Notes: generated by a model from the sequence alone, not told the origin. A stretch of 64,000 nucleotides of DNA from Amycolatopsis oliviviridis (GCF_014654365.1 NZ_BNAY01000011.1:62001-126000), one strand, 5' to 3'. Numbered from the stretch's first letter, positions 15,020 to 23,994 are shown. Made by a program: numbers and translations.

Positions 15020-15397
15020 ATGGCCAAGTTCGCGAACGTCGACGACTACCTCGCCGCCCTGCCCGAGGGCCTGCGCGAGGTCGCAACCGCGCTGCGCCCG
15101 ATCGTCAACGCCGCCCTGCCGGGCTCCATCGAGGCGATGTACCACGCCTCCCCGACCTGGAGCGTGGGCGAAGCAGTGGGCAAGAACCTCGTCTGCCTGG
15201 TGAAGGCGTATTCGTCGTACGTCACTTTCGCGCTCTGGAAGGGGCAGCTCGTCGACGACGAGTCCGGCAGGCTCGAGGCGAGCTCCCGGGAGATGGCGCA
15301 CGTCAAGCTGCGCTCGGTCGACGACATCGACGCCGACCTGTTCACCGGCTGGCTCAAGCAGGCACGGGACCTCGAAACCCCCGCAGCGGCACGGTGA
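15020..15397 (+). CDS. DUF1801 family protein
   Basis: A 125-residue protein with an AAGGGATC ribosome-binding site. Family features are visible: an N-terminal DDYLAALPEGLREVATALRP helix, the YHASPTW strand where DUF1801 members usually have a conserved Tyr and Trp, and VTFALWKGQLVDD. The fold is related to the frataxin-like and YdhG 'iron chaperone' proteins, but the function of most members is unknown. It has its own promoter and is followed closely by the YchJ gene. Confidence 0.8.
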   Translation: MAKFANVDDYLAALPEGLREVATALRPIVNAALPGSIEAMYHASPTWSVGEAVGKNLVCLVKAYSSYVTFALWKGQLVDDESGRLEASSREMAHVKLRSVDDIDADLFTGWLKQARDLETPAAAR

Positions 15398-15425
15398 CAC
15401 GAACAGCGATGACACAATCGGCGGC

Positions 15426-15818
15426 GTGCCTGTGATCACCGATGAATCCCGTTGCCCGTGCGGTCTCGGCGAGCCCTATGGCGCTTGCTGCGGCCGGTTC
15501 CACCGGGGAGCCGCGACGGCGCCGACCGCCGAACTCCTGATGCGGTCGCGGTTCAGCGCGTTCGCCGTCGGCGACACCGCGTACCTCACGAAGACCTGGG
15601 ATCCGAAGACCAGGCCAGCGGACCTCGAACTCGATCCGGGACAGCGCTGGACGTTCTTGGAGATCCTCGGCAAGACCGGCGGCGGCCTGCTGGAGAACGA
15701 GGGCACCGTCGAGTTCCGGGCGCATTACCGGCAGGACCGCCGGGCCGGCAGCATGCACGAGAACAGCCACTTCGTCCGCGTCGGCGGACAGTGGACCTAC
15801 GTCGCCCCCGTCGGCTGA
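15426..15818 (+). CDS. YchJ family (UPF0225) SEC-C motif protein
   Basis: A 130-residue protein. The N-terminal CPCGLGEPYGACCGRFHRG is a SEC-C type zinc-binding motif (CxC...CC). The body contains the YchJ landmarks LMRSRFSAFAVGDTAYL and W-DP-TRP. The C-terminal part is the NTF2-like domain (VEFRAHYRQ, HENSHFVRVGGQWTYV). Function unknown. CACAAT at 15413-15418 lies seven bases before GTG 15426, suggesting a leaderless transcript, although read-through from the DUF1801 gene is also possible. Confidence 0.88.
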   Translation: MPVITDESRCPCGLGEPYGACCGRFHRGAATAPTAELLMRSRFSAFAVGDTAYLTKTWDPKTRPADLELDPGQRWTFLEILGKTGGGLLENEGTVEFRAHYRQDRRAGSMHENSHFVRVGGQWTYVAPVG

Positions 15819-15886
15819 CCACTGACGAACCCGATGTAAGGGTCTGTTCCGAGGGCGAAGTGGCGGCTACTATCTCCCCCAACATT

Positions 15887-15905
15887 GTTAGGGAACTTTC
15901 TTAAC
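15887..15905. promoter_or_regulatory. CsnR-box-like operator upstream of csxA
   Basis: GTTAGGGAACTTTCTTAAC is a 19-base imperfect palindrome (seven of nine pairs match) 46 bases before the csxA start. It resembles, from memory, the operator of the ROK-family repressor CsnR that controls chitosan-degradation genes in related actinomycetes. It probably makes csxA inducible by chitosan oligomers. No ROK regulator gene lies in the window. Confidence 0.6.
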
Positions 15906-15950
15906 GATTTCCGCCCAGGTCCGCCGCCGTGTGCCCAAGGAGGCGCGCTC

Positions 15951-18900
15951 GTGAGTTTTCGGCAGAAGAGAACCCGGATCCCCTTACTCGCCATGACCTT
16001 CACCGCGCTGGCCGCGGCGGTCTGCGGGGTGACCACCGCACCCGCCGCCACCGGCGCGGAAGCGGCCGTCCCGCTGTCCGTCGGCGCCGCCGCGGGCAAC
16101 GCCACCCCGATCCCCGGCTACGTGATCCAGTCCTCGGCACAGGTCAGCGACGACTCGGCGGTGTCGAAGCCGGGCTTCCCCACCACCGGCTGGTACCCGG
16201 TGTCGTCGCGCTCGACGGTCTACGCCGGTTTGCTGCAGAACGGCAAGTACGCCGACCCGTTCTACTCGACGAACATGAAGAACGTCCCGACTGCGCAGTT
16301 CACCGTCCCGTGGTGGTACCGCACCGACCTGAACGTCGAGGACACCTCGCAGCGCACGTACCTCGACTTCAGCGGCGTCCTCTCGAAGGCCGACGTCTGG
16401 GTCAACGGCACCAAGATCGCGACGAAGGACCAGGTCAACGGCGCCTACACCCGCCACGATCTGGACATCACCGCGCACGTCCGCCAGGGCGTCAACAGCA
16501 TCGCGTTCAAGGTCTACCCCAACGATCCCAACAACGACCTCTCGATGGGCTGGATCGACTGGGCGCAGACCCCGCCGGACCAGAACATGGGCATCGTGCG
16601 CGACGTCCTCGTCCGGCGCAGCGGCCCGGTGGCGCTGCGCAGCGCCCACGTCGTCCAGAAGCTGAACTCGGCGCTCAGCCACGCCGACCTCACGGTCAAG
16701 GCCGACGTCCGCAACGACTCGGCGAACGCGGTGCAGACCACCGTCGCCGGCACGGTCGCGGGGAAGCCGGTCAGCCAGACGGTTTCGCTGGCCGCGAAGG
16801 AACGCAAGACCGTCACCTTCCCGGTCGTCGGCCTCGACAAGCCGAACTTGTGGTGGCCCGCCGGGATGGGCGGCCAGCACCGCTACGAACTCGACCTGAC
16901 CGCGAGTGTCGGCGGCGCGGCGTCCGACGCCTCGAAGTCGAAGTTCGGCGTCCGTGACGTCAAGGCGCCGCTGAACTCCAGCGGCGGACGTCAGTACAGC
17001 GTCAACGGCAAGCCGCTGCTGATCCGCGGCGGTGGCTACACGCCGGACCTGTTCCTGCGCTGGAGCGAGACCGCGGCGGCCGACAAGCTCAAGTACGTGC
17101 TGAACCTCGGGCTCAACACGGTCCGCCTGGAAGGCCACATCGAGCCGGACGAGTTCTTCGACATCGCCGACGACCTCGGTGTGCTGACCATGCCCGGCTG
17201 GGAATGCTGTGACAAATGGGAAGGGCACGTCAACGGCGAAGAGAAGGGCGAGCCCTGGGTCGAGGCGGACTACCCGATCGCCAAGGCGTCGATGTTCTCC
17301 GAGGCCGAGCGCCTGCGTGACCACCCGAGCGTCATCTCCTTCCACATAGGCAGCGACTTCGCGCCGGACAAGCGCATCGAGCAGGGCTACCTCGACGCGA
17401 TGAAGGCCGCCGACTTCCAGCTCCCGGTGATCCCGTCCGCGTCGAAGCGGCCGTCCCCGATCACGGGCGCCTCGGGGATGAAGATGAACGGCCCGTACGA
17501 CTACGTGCCGCCGGTGTACTGGTACGACAAGTCGCAGAAGGACCGCGGCGGCGCGTGGAGCTTCAACTCCGAGACCAGCGCCGGCGTCGACATCCCGACG
17601 ATGGACACCCTGAAGCGGATGATGTCGGCCGGTGAGCTGGAAACGATGTGGAAGGACCCGTCGGCGCCCCAGTACCACCGTTCGTCGTCGACGACCTTCG
17701 CGAACCTGAAGCTGTTCGGCAACGCCCTCACCAAGCGCTACGGCGCTCCGGCGGACCTGAACGACTTCGTGCGGAAGGCGCAGCTCGCGCAGTACGAGAA
17801 CGTCCGGGCGGAATTCGAGTCCCACTCCCGGAACTACACGGATTCGACCAACCCGTCGACCGGACTGATCTACTGGATGCTCAACAGCCCGTGGACCTCG
17901 CTGCACTGGCAGCTGTTCGACGCCTACATGGACCAGAACGGCGCGTACTACGGCGCGAAGAAGGCCAACGAGCCGCTGCACATCCAGTACTCGCACGACA
18001 ATCGCTCGGTCGTGGTGATCAACCAGACGTCGAACGCGGTGAGCGGGCTGACGGCGACCACGAAGCTGTACAACCTCGACGGCACCGAGAAGTACAGCAA
18101 CACCAAGACCGGGCTGTCGGTCGGCGCGCTGGGCGCGAAGTCCACCGCGGTCACCGTCCCGTCGGTGAGCGGGCTGTCGACGACCTACCTGGCCAAGCTG
18201 GTGCTCACCGATGCCTCCGGCAAGGAGGTCAGCCGGAACGTGTACTGGCTCTCCACCAAGGCGGACACGCTGAACTGGGGCGGCAGCGACTGGTACTACA
18301 CGCCGCAGTCGGCCTACGCCGATCTGTCCGGGCTGAAGAACCTGGGCCAGTCCGCCGTCAGCGCGACGGCGAAGTCGGTCGCCGGTTCCGACGGCACCAC
18401 CACGACCACCGTGACGCTGAAGAACACCTCGGGCGGCAAGCTCCCGGCGTTCTACGTCGACTCGAAGGTCGTGGACGCCGCGGGCAAGCCGGTGCTCCCG
18501 GTGGAGTGGAACGACAACGCGGTGAGCCTGTGGCCGGGTGAAACGACCACGCTGACCGCGAAGTACCGCACGGCCGACCTCAAGGGCTCCAAGCCTTCGG
18601 TGCGGGTCTCGGGCTGGAACACCGGCACGCAGACCGTTCCAGCCGACGGCTCGGGCCCCGGCCCGGGCAACCCGGTCGACTACCAGGCCGAGGACGCCTC
18701 GGTCGTCCAGGGCGCGGTGGAGTCCAACCACGCCGGGTTCACCGGCAGCGGGTTCGTCAACTACGACAACGTGGCGGGCAGCTCGGTCGAGTGGACGGTC
18801 GACGTCCCGGCGGCGGGCACCTACGACGTCGTCGTCCGGTACGCCAACGGGACGACGGCGGACCGGCCGCTGGACTTCTCCGTCAACGGTTCGATCAGCG

Positions 18901-19049
18901 CGTCGGGTGTCGGCTTCGGCGCGACCGGGGCCTGGCCGAACTGGACGACGAGAACCGTCAAGCTGACCTTGGCGGCCGGGCAGAACAAGATCAAGGCGGT
19001 CGCCACCACGGCGAACGGCGGCCCCAACGTCGACAAGATCACCCTTTAG
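15951..19049 (+). CDS. csxA: Exo-beta-D-glucosaminidase CsxA (GH2)
   Basis: GTG 15951 follows AAGGAGG and gives 1,032 residues, the length of A. orientalis CsxA, whose sequence this closely follows. An exported enzyme: residues 1-32 or so form the signal region (RQKRTR, hydrophobic core), with maturation further on in the characterised enzyme. The GH2 sugar-binding, immunoglobulin-like and TIM-barrel domains follow in order. D469 (HIGSDFAPD) is the acid/base and E541 (NSETSAG) the nucleophile, and both fall at the same numbers here. A C-terminal CBM35-like module (about 905-1032, YQAEDA ... NVDKITL) follows a Gly-Pro linker. It removes glucosamine from the non-reducing end of chitosan oligomers. 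It stands alone between an operator and a terminator. Confidence 0.97.
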   Translation: MSFRQKRTRIPLLAMTFTALAAAVCGVTTAPAATGAEAAVPLSVGAAAGNATPIPGYVIQSSAQVSDDSAVSKPGFPTTGWYPVSSRSTVYAGLLQNGKYADPFYSTNMKNVPTAQFTVPWWYRTDLNVEDTSQRTYLDFSGVLSKADVWVNGTKIATKDQVNGAYTRHDLDITAHVRQGVNSIAFKVYPNDPNNDLSMGWIDWAQTPPDQNMGIVRDVLVRRSGPVALRSAHVVQKLNSALSHADLTVKADVRNDSANAVQTTVAGTVAGKPVSQTVSLAAKERKTVTFPVVGLDKPNLWWPAGMGGQHRYELDLTASVGGAASDASKSKFGVRDVKAPLNSSGGRQYSVNGKPLLIRGGGYTPDLFLRWSETAAADKLKYVLNLGLNTVRLEGHIEPDEFFDIADDLGVLTMPGWECCDKWEGHVNGEEKGEPWVEADYPIAKASMFSEAERLRDHPSVISFHIGSDFAPDKRIEQGYLDAMKAADFQLPVIPSASKRPSPITGASGMKMNGPYDYVPPVYWYDKSQKDRGGAWSFNSETSAGVDIPTMDTLKRMMSAGELETMWKDPSAPQYHRSSSTTFANLKLFGNALTKRYGAPADLNDFVRKAQLAQYENVRAEFESHSRNYTDSTNPSTGLIYWMLNSPWTSLHWQLFDAYMDQNGAYYGAKKANEPLHIQYSHDNRSVVVINQTSNAVSGLTATTKLYNLDGTEKYSNTKTGLSVGALGAKSTAVTVPSVSGLSTTYLAKLVLTDASGKEVSRNVYWLSTKADTLNWGGSDWYYTPQSAYADLSGLKNLGQSAVSATAKSVAGSDGTTTTTVTLKNTSGGKLPAFYVDSKVVDAAGKPVLPVEWNDNAVSLWPGETTTLTAKYRTADLKGSKPSVRVSGWNTGTQTVPADGSGPGPGNPVDYQAEDASVVQGAVESNHAGFTGSGFVNYDNVAGSSVEWTVDVPAAGTYDVVVRYANGTTADRPLDFSVNGSISASGVGFGATGAWPNWTTRTVKLTLAAGQNKIKAVATTANGGPNVDKITL

Positions 19050-19063
19050 CACGGAGTCGCCCG

Positions 19064-19097
19064 AGGCCCCCTTCGCCGCCCGGCGAAGGGGGCCTTT
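19064..19097 (+). terminator. Terminator after csxA
   Basis: AGGCCCCCTTCGCCG (19064-19078) pairs perfectly with CGGCGAAGGGGGCCT (19081-19095) around a two-base gap and is followed by TT. It begins 15 bases after the csxA stop. Confidence 0.85.
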
Positions 19098-19126
19098 CCG
19101 CGTTCAGGGTGGGTTACGCTTTCCGG

Positions 19127-19570
19127 GTGACCGGAAAGCCCGACCCGCGCCTGCGGGACCTCGCGATGCTGCGACGCGTCCGCGACCGGATCGACCGGGA
19201 CTACGCCCAGCCGCTGGACGTCGAGGCGCTGGCCCGCGGCGTGCACGTCTCGGCCGGGCACCTGAGCCGGGAATTCCGCGCCGCGTACGGCGAATCGCCC
19301 TACAGCTACCTGATGACCCGCCGGATCGAGCGGGCCATGATGCTGCTGCGGCGCGGGGACATGTCGGTCACCGAGGTCTGCTTCGACGTCGGTTTCTCGT
19401 CGCTGGGCACCTTCAGCACGCGGTTCTCCGAACTGGTCGGCATCTCACCGAGCGCTTACCGCAAGCAGGCGGCGGAAGAGGGCCGCGGCATGCCCGGCTG
19501 CGTCGTCAAACAGGTCATGCGGCCGATCAGGAATCGAGAAGCACCGCCCCCGCGTGCCGACCTACCTTGA
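19127..19570 (+). CDS. AraC-family regulator, DNA-binding domain only
   Basis: GTG 19127 gives 147 residues. TACGCT at 19115-19120 is six bases upstream, so the gene is probably leaderless. The protein is essentially one AraC/XylS domain: the first helix-turn-helix at LDVEALARGVHVSAGHLSRE, the linker IERAMMLLRRGDMSVTEVCF, and the second at DVGFSSLGTFSTRFSELVGI-SPSAYR. No sugar-binding or other sensor domain is attached, so its signal is unknown. It overlaps, or abuts within six bases, the glyoxalase-like gene downstream, which is its most likely target. Confidence 0.88.
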   Translation: MTGKPDPRLRDLAMLRRVRDRIDRDYAQPLDVEALARGVHVSAGHLSREFRAAYGESPYSYLMTRRIERAMMLLRRGDMSVTEVCFDVGFSSLGTFSTRFSELVGISPSAYRKQAAEEGRGMPGCVVKQVMRPIRNREAPPPRADLP

Positions 19571-19575
19571 GTCAC

Positions 19576-19971
19576 ATGATCCTCTCGATTCACGCGTCCT
19601 ACCTGCCCGCAGACGACCTCGAGGCTTCGGTTTCCTTCTATCGCGACATCCTGGGCTTCGAGGTGCGTGCCGAAGGTCCGCTCCAGGCCACGGTCGGCCC
19701 TCCCGGGCAGCCGGGGACGTCGCTCGTGCTCCGGCCTCCAGCCGCCGATCCGGAGATCACCGACGAGGAACGCGCGACGATCGCCGAACTGATGGCCAAG
19801 GGCGTCCACGGGATCGTCGTGCTGTCCACTCCGGACCTGATCGGGACCTTCGACCGGATCCAGGCGGCGGGCGCGGACGTCGTCCAGGAACCGGTCAGGC
19901 AGTCCTACGGCGCCTTCGACTGCTCTTTCCGCGACCCGGCGGGAAATCTGGTGCGGTTCGAGGAGCGCTAG
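19576..19971 (+). CDS. VOC-superfamily (glyoxalase-like) protein
   Basis: A 131-residue protein from ATG 19576, chosen because TACCTT (19563-19568) lies seven bases upstream; a TTG nine bases earlier would add three residues. It has the paired beta-alpha-beta-beta-beta units of the VOC fold: DDLEASVSFYRDILGFEVR and, in the second half, DRIQAAGADVVQEPVRQSYGAFDCSFRDPAGNLVRFEE. H8 at the start and E130 near the end could be metal ligands. The substrate cannot be inferred. It follows the small AraC regulator, an arrangement common for inducible resistance or detoxification genes. Confidence 0.85.
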   Translation: MILSIHASYLPADDLEASVSFYRDILGFEVRAEGPLQATVGPPGQPGTSLVLRPPAADPEITDEERATIAELMAKGVHGIVVLSTPDLIGTFDRIQAAGADVVQEPVRQSYGAFDCSFRDPAGNLVRFEER

Positions 19972-20019
19972 CCGGGGCTCGATGCGCGCGCACCGAGGTC
20001 TCCGGGTGATGATGAGCGC

Positions 20020-21879
20020 GTGGAGATCGCGGTAGAACTCGTGGCACTGGTGGTGGCCGTCCTCCTGGTCACCGCCGCGGCGCGGAAACTCGACTGGTCG
20101 GCACCTCTGTGCCTGATCGCGGTCGGGGTCGTCGCCTCGTACGTCCCGGGCATCCCGGAGTACGAGCTGGATCCGGAGGTCGTCCTGCTGGGGCTGCTGC
20201 CCCCGCTGCTCTACGCGACCGCGATCCGCACGTCGCTGATCGATTTCCGCCGCAACCGCGGGCCGATCCTGCTGCTGTCGGTGGGGCTCGTCATCTTCAC
20301 CACGGCCGCGGTCGGGGTCGTGGCGTGGCTGGTGATCCCCGGTCTGCCGCTCGCCGCCGGGCTCGCGATCGGCGCGGTGGTCGCCCCGCCCGACGCGGTC
20401 GCGGCCACCGCCGTCGCCCGTAAGGTCGGGATGCCGCGCAAGCTGACCAGGCTGCTGGAGGGCGAGAGCCTGTTCAACGACGCGGCCGCGCTGGTCGCGT
20501 TGCGGACCGCCATCGCGGCCATCGCGGGCTCGGTCAGCCTGCTGCAGGTCGGCGGCGACTTCCTGCTGGCCGCGGGCGGCGGGCTGGTGATCGGCTTCGC
20601 CGTCGGCGCGCTCGCCGCGCTGATCCGCACCCGCCTGGAGGATCCGGTCACCGACACCGCGCTTTCGCTGGTGGTCCCGTTCGTCGCCTACCTGGCCGCC
20701 GAAGCGATCCACGGTTCCGGCGTGATCGCCGTGGTCGTCGCGGGGCTGATCCTCGGGCACAAGGCGCCGAGCATGCTCTCGGGCCGCTCCCGGCTCGCCA
20801 GCAGGCTGAACTGGCAGACCATCCAGTTCCTGCTGGAGAACATCGTCTTCCTGCTGATCGGCCTGCAGGTCCGCCGGATCATGACCGAGGTCGGCGAAAG
20901 CGGGCTGAGCGCGCTCGAACTGATCCTGATCTGCGCCGCCACCCTGGCCGCGACCATCGTCGCGCGGATCATCTGGATGGCGGGCATCGGCCTGGCGCGG
21001 CGGACGTTCCGCCGGCACGCCTGGCCGTGGCGGTACTCGGCGGTGATCGCCTGGGCGGGGATGCGCGGGGTCGTCACGCTCGCGGCCGCTTTCGTGCTGC
21101 CCGCGGACACCCCGCAGCGGGCCGTGCTGGTGCTGGTCGCGTTCGTCGTGGTGGCGGGAACGCTGCTGCTGCACGGGACGACGCTGCCGGTCCTGGTCCG
21201 CCGCCTGAAGTTGCCGCCGCCCGACCCCGCCGAGGACGCGCTGCAGGAGGCGGCCGTGCTCAACAACATGACCCGGGCCGCACTCGACGAACTGGAGAAG
21301 ATCCGGACCGTCGACGACCCGGACGACATCGTCGAACGCCTGCGCAGCCGGCTGCAGCACCGGTCGGACTCGGCTTGGGAAGAGCTCGGCAGGCAGAGCA
21401 CCCTGACCGAAACGCCGAGCGACGCCTACCGGCGGCTGCGGCTGAGGCTGCTCGAAGTCGAACGGGAGAAGTTCCTGGAGGCGCGGGACTCCGGGATGGC
21501 CGATGATGATGTCCTGCGCCGGATCCTCGAGCGCCTCGACATCGAGGAATCCATGCTGGACAGGGAGGAGGAGACCGTGCCGGACTCCGATCGGGAACTG
21601 CGCACCCCCGCCGCGACGGCGGGATCCTGCAAGCATCTGACCAAGGAGTGGCCTGCTCTCGAGTCCGCTGTTCCCGACGTCTGCGCCGTCTGCGTCGAGA
21701 ACGGGATGACCTGGGTCCACCTGCGGCGATGCGTCAAATGCGGGAACGTCGCCTGCTGCGACTCCTCACCGGGCAAGCACGCGACCGAGCACTTCCACGA
21801 GACCCTGCACCCGGTGATGCGCAGCCACGAGCCGGGCGAGACCTGGCGCTGGTGTTTCGTGGACAAACAGCTCGGCTGA
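20020..21879 (+). CDS. CPA1 Na+/H+ antiporter with C-terminal UBP zinc finger
   Basis: A 619-residue protein. Residues 1-395 form about 12 membrane helices of the CPA1/NhaP type, with the ESLFNDAAALVA motif (N153-D154) forming the ion-binding site. A charged cytoplasmic region (400-535) with predicted helices (EVEREKFLEARDSG) follows. The C-terminal 80 residues form a ubiquitin-protease type zinc finger: C537xH, CAVC, W..LRRCVKCGNVACCDSS, KHATEHF, HPV and ETWRWC. The exchanger would expel Na+ (or K+) for H+. UBP fingers bind the free C-terminal Gly-Gly of ubiquitin in eukaryotes; here the partner is unknown. GATGAT at 20008-20013 suggests a leaderless GTG start. Confidence 0.9.
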   Translation: MEIAVELVALVVAVLLVTAAARKLDWSAPLCLIAVGVVASYVPGIPEYELDPEVVLLGLLPPLLYATAIRTSLIDFRRNRGPILLLSVGLVIFTTAAVGVVAWLVIPGLPLAAGLAIGAVVAPPDAVAATAVARKVGMPRKLTRLLEGESLFNDAAALVALRTAIAAIAGSVSLLQVGGDFLLAAGGGLVIGFAVGALAALIRTRLEDPVTDTALSLVVPFVAYLAAEAIHGSGVIAVVVAGLILGHKAPSMLSGRSRLASRLNWQTIQFLLENIVFLLIGLQVRRIMTEVGESGLSALELILICAATLAATIVARIIWMAGIGLARRTFRRHAWPWRYSAVIAWAGMRGVVTLAAAFVLPADTPQRAVLVLVAFVVVAGTLLLHGTTLPVLVRRLKLPPPDPAEDALQEAAVLNNMTRAALDELEKIRTVDDPDDIVERLRSRLQHRSDSAWEELGRQSTLTETPSDAYRRLRLRLLEVEREKFLEARDSGMADDDVLRRILERLDIEESMLDREEETVPDSDRELRTPAATAGSCKHLTKEWPALESAVPDVCAVCVENGMTWVHLRRCVKCGNVACCDSSPGKHATEHFHETLHPVMRSHEPGETWRWCFVDKQLG

Positions 21880-21897
21880 CTCGGTATCGTCCGGGGC

Positions 21898-22584
21898 ATG
21901 AGCACGCCTGAGCAGGAAGTCGAATACCGCCAGCACCGGTTCTCTCCCCCGCCCGGCGCGACCGAGATCTTCCTTGTCCGCCACGGCGAATCGGCCCCGG
22001 CGAAGGGCACTGATCCCTTCGACCTCGTCGACGGGCAGGCCGATCCGGATCTCGCGCCGGAGGGCCGGGACCACGCCGAGCGGGTCGGTCGCCGTCTGGC
22101 GGACGAGCGGATCGCCGCGTTGTACGTGACGACGCTGCGCCGGACGTCGCAGACAGCGGCGCCGCTGGCGGCGAAGCTCGGACTCACGCCGTCGGTCGAG
22201 GCCGAACTGCGGGAGATCCACCTGGGCGACTGGGAGAACGGGCTCTTCCGGCGCTACACCCACGAAGGTCACCCGATCGTCGAACGGCTGTGGCGGGAAC
22301 AGCGCTGGGACGTCATCCCCGGCGCGGAGTCGATGGAGTCGTTCGGCGGCCGGATCAAGGCGGCCATCGGCAGGCTCGCGGCGGCCAACCCGGACCGGCG
22401 GATCGCCGTGTTCACCCACGGCGGTGTCATCGGCGAGGTCTTCGCCCAGGCCAGTGCCGCCGGGAACCGGTTCGCGTTCCTCGGCGCGGACAACGGCTCG
22501 ATCTCGCATCTGGTGGTGTCGGGCGACAACTGGATGGTGCGGCGGTTCAACGACACGTCGCATCTTCAGTCGCCTTTCGGCTGA
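21898..22584 (+). CDS. Histidine phosphatase family protein
   Basis: A 228-residue protein of the phosphoglycerate-mutase-like superfamily. The RHG motif is in IFLVRHGES, with the catalytic His near residue 25. The second arginine and glutamate lie in TTLRRTSQTA and ELREIHLGDWENG, and the second histidine in IAVFTHGGVIGEV. It would hydrolyse a phosphomonoester through a phosphohistidine; the substrate is not predictable. TATCGT seven bases before ATG 21898 implies a leaderless transcript. Its 3' end overlaps the convergent permease gene by 38 bases. Confidence 0.9.
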   Translation: MSTPEQEVEYRQHRFSPPPGATEIFLVRHGESAPAKGTDPFDLVDGQADPDLAPEGRDHAERVGRRLADERIAALYVTTLRRTSQTAAPLAAKLGLTPSVEAELREIHLGDWENGLFRRYTHEGHPIVERLWREQRWDVIPGAESMESFGGRIKAAIGRLAAANPDRRIAVFTHGGVIGEVFAQASAAGNRFAFLGADNGSISHLVVSGDNWMVRRFNDTSHLQSPFG

Positions 22585-23314
22585 TCCGGCCCGCCGCGAC
22601 CAGGTGCACGGCGACCAGGACCGCGACGGCCTCCGCGGCCAGGAGCCCGATGAGCACGAGCACCTGGGTCACCCCGGCCTGTACCGGCCCGGCGCCACCG
22701 AGGAGGACACCGACGTAGGCGCCGGGCAGGGTCACCAGGCCGACCGTCCGCGTCTGGTCGAGCGCGGGGATCAGCGCCTGCCCCGCCGAAGGGCGGCAGA
22801 TCTCCAGCGCGGCCGGGCGGCGGAGGAACCCCAGCGCCAGCGCGGCTTCGTACTCGCCGTGCCGGGACACGAGTTCGTCCAAGGCGCGCCTCGCCGCCTG
22901 GGAGGTCGCGGACATCGCGCCGCCGATGACGATCCCGGCGATCGGCACGATCGCGATGGGCCGCCACGGGACCACCCCGGTCGCGAGCACGAGCGTCAGC
23001 ACCGGCACCACGCCGGACGCGATGGCGAGCGCGACCCACGCCAGGTCCTTCGCCACGCCGATCCGGCGCGCGGAGGTGATCGCGGCGATCGCGAACATCA
23101 GCAGCACGAACCCGCCGGTCAGCCAGCCCGATTTCAGGATGCCGACGATCACCAGCGAAACGGCCGCGAGTTGCACGACGGCACGCGCGGCCGCGAACAG
23201 CACCGCTCTGCCTTGACCCAGCTGCCCGAACCGCACGACGGCCGCGCCGAAGATCGCCAGCACGGCCAGGACCACGGCGAGCACCGGGCCGAAAGCGATC
23301 GCACCATCCGTCAC
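22547..23314 (-). CDS. FetB-like (UPF0014) membrane permease
   Basis: A 255-residue protein with about seven membrane helices. It matches UPF0014/FetB, the permease of an iron-export ABC system: QLAAVSLVIVGIL near the N-terminus, then IAGIVIGGAMSATSQAARRALDEL and, later, LVTLPGAYVGVLLGGAGPVQAG, which carries the family's coupling-type Gly-Ala loop. No FetA-like ATPase gene is next to it, so either a distant ATPase serves it or this is an orphan. It converges on the phosphatase and lies 19 bases downstream of the MmpS-like gene in the same direction. Confidence 0.85.
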   Translation of the reverse strand: MTDGAIAFGPVLAVVLAVLAIFGAAVVRFGQLGQGRAVLFAAARAVVQLAAVSLVIVGILKSGWLTGGFVLLMFAIAAITSARRIGVAKDLAWVALAIASGVVPVLTLVLATGVVPWRPIAIVPIAGIVIGGAMSATSQAARRALDELVSRHGEYEAALALGFLRRPAALEICRPSAGQALIPALDQTRTVGLVTLPGAYVGVLLGGAGPVQAGVTQVLVLIGLLAAEAVAVLVAVHLVAAGRISRKATEDATCR

Positions 23315-23333
23315 ACGGACGATCCTGTCGCAG

Positions 23334-23828
23334 TCAGGACGTGCAGGTCACCGACGCACCGGGAGCGGGGGCGGCGCGGTCGCTGACGACCTCGCCGTCG
23401 ACGAGGATCCGGCACCGCAACGCGCCGCTGCCCGAACCCTGCGCGGAGATACTGTAGAACTCGTCGCGGCCTTCCTGGCTCGCGCGCTCGAACGTGGTGC
23501 TCCACGGCGTCAGCACGTCGGTCTTCTGCATGAGCTCAGAGCCCTGCGCGACATACGTGACGTTCTGAGCGCCCTTCGCGCCCGAAAGTTCGTAGACGAC
23601 CAGGTGCGTCACGGCACGCACGGCGGCCGCGGCCTGCTCGACCTGTTCCACCTGCGGGGCCGGCGGGTTCTGCACGGGCCGCGAGGCCTTCGGCAGCACG
23701 TAACTGGTCAGGGTGACGGCGACGGCCATCACGCCCAGCACGACCACGATGGTCCCGAGCGGCTTCAGCCTGCCCGGGGCTCCCTGTCCCGGCGCCGATG
23801 CCGGAGGGGTCGCGGTGGGAACACCCAT
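23334..23828 (-). CDS. MmpS-family membrane protein
   Basis: A 164-residue protein with a proline-rich cytoplasmic N-terminus, one membrane helix (about 24-45, IVVVLGVMAVAVTLTSYVL), and an exported beta-sandwich: NVTYVAQGSE, TPWSTTFER, FYSISAQGSGSGALRCRILVDGEVVSD and a final VTCTS. The W-T-F, QGSGSG-CRI and terminal C pattern is that of MmpS accessory proteins, in which the two cysteines form a disulfide. MmpS proteins normally pair with MmpL lipid exporters, but no mmpL gene is in the window. The downstream FetB-like permease may share the transcript. Confidence 0.8.
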   Translation of the reverse strand: MGVPTATPPASAPGQGAPGRLKPLGTIVVVLGVMAVAVTLTSYVLPKASRPVQNPPAPQVEQVEQAAAAVRAVTHLVVYELSGAKGAQNVTYVAQGSELMQKTDVLTPWSTTFERASQEGRDEFYSISAQGSGSGALRCRILVDGEVVSDRAAPAPGASVTCTS

Positions 23829-23994
23829 GGAGAGGTCTTCTCTCGTCCGAGCGCACTTCCGTCGAGTGCGTCGACTACTTCTCGTTCGAAGGTGACTCCG
23901 CGTTAGCCGTTATCGGGAAGAAACCCGATATTCACCCTTTTGGGTGTCCCGATGAGCGGAGATTGCCTGGTCATCGGACGGTTGGCGTAAACAC

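Noticed and set aside
15984..19052. A long open frame of about 1,020 codons on the strand opposite csxA
   Set aside because: It mirrors csxA over its whole length; its arginine, valine and glycine-rich translation is a by-product of high-GC codon use and shows no domain.
22547..23828. Complete iron-export ABC system or MmpL lipid exporter
   Set aside because: The FetA ATPase and MmpL genes that would complete either system are absent; the two genes are reported separately.
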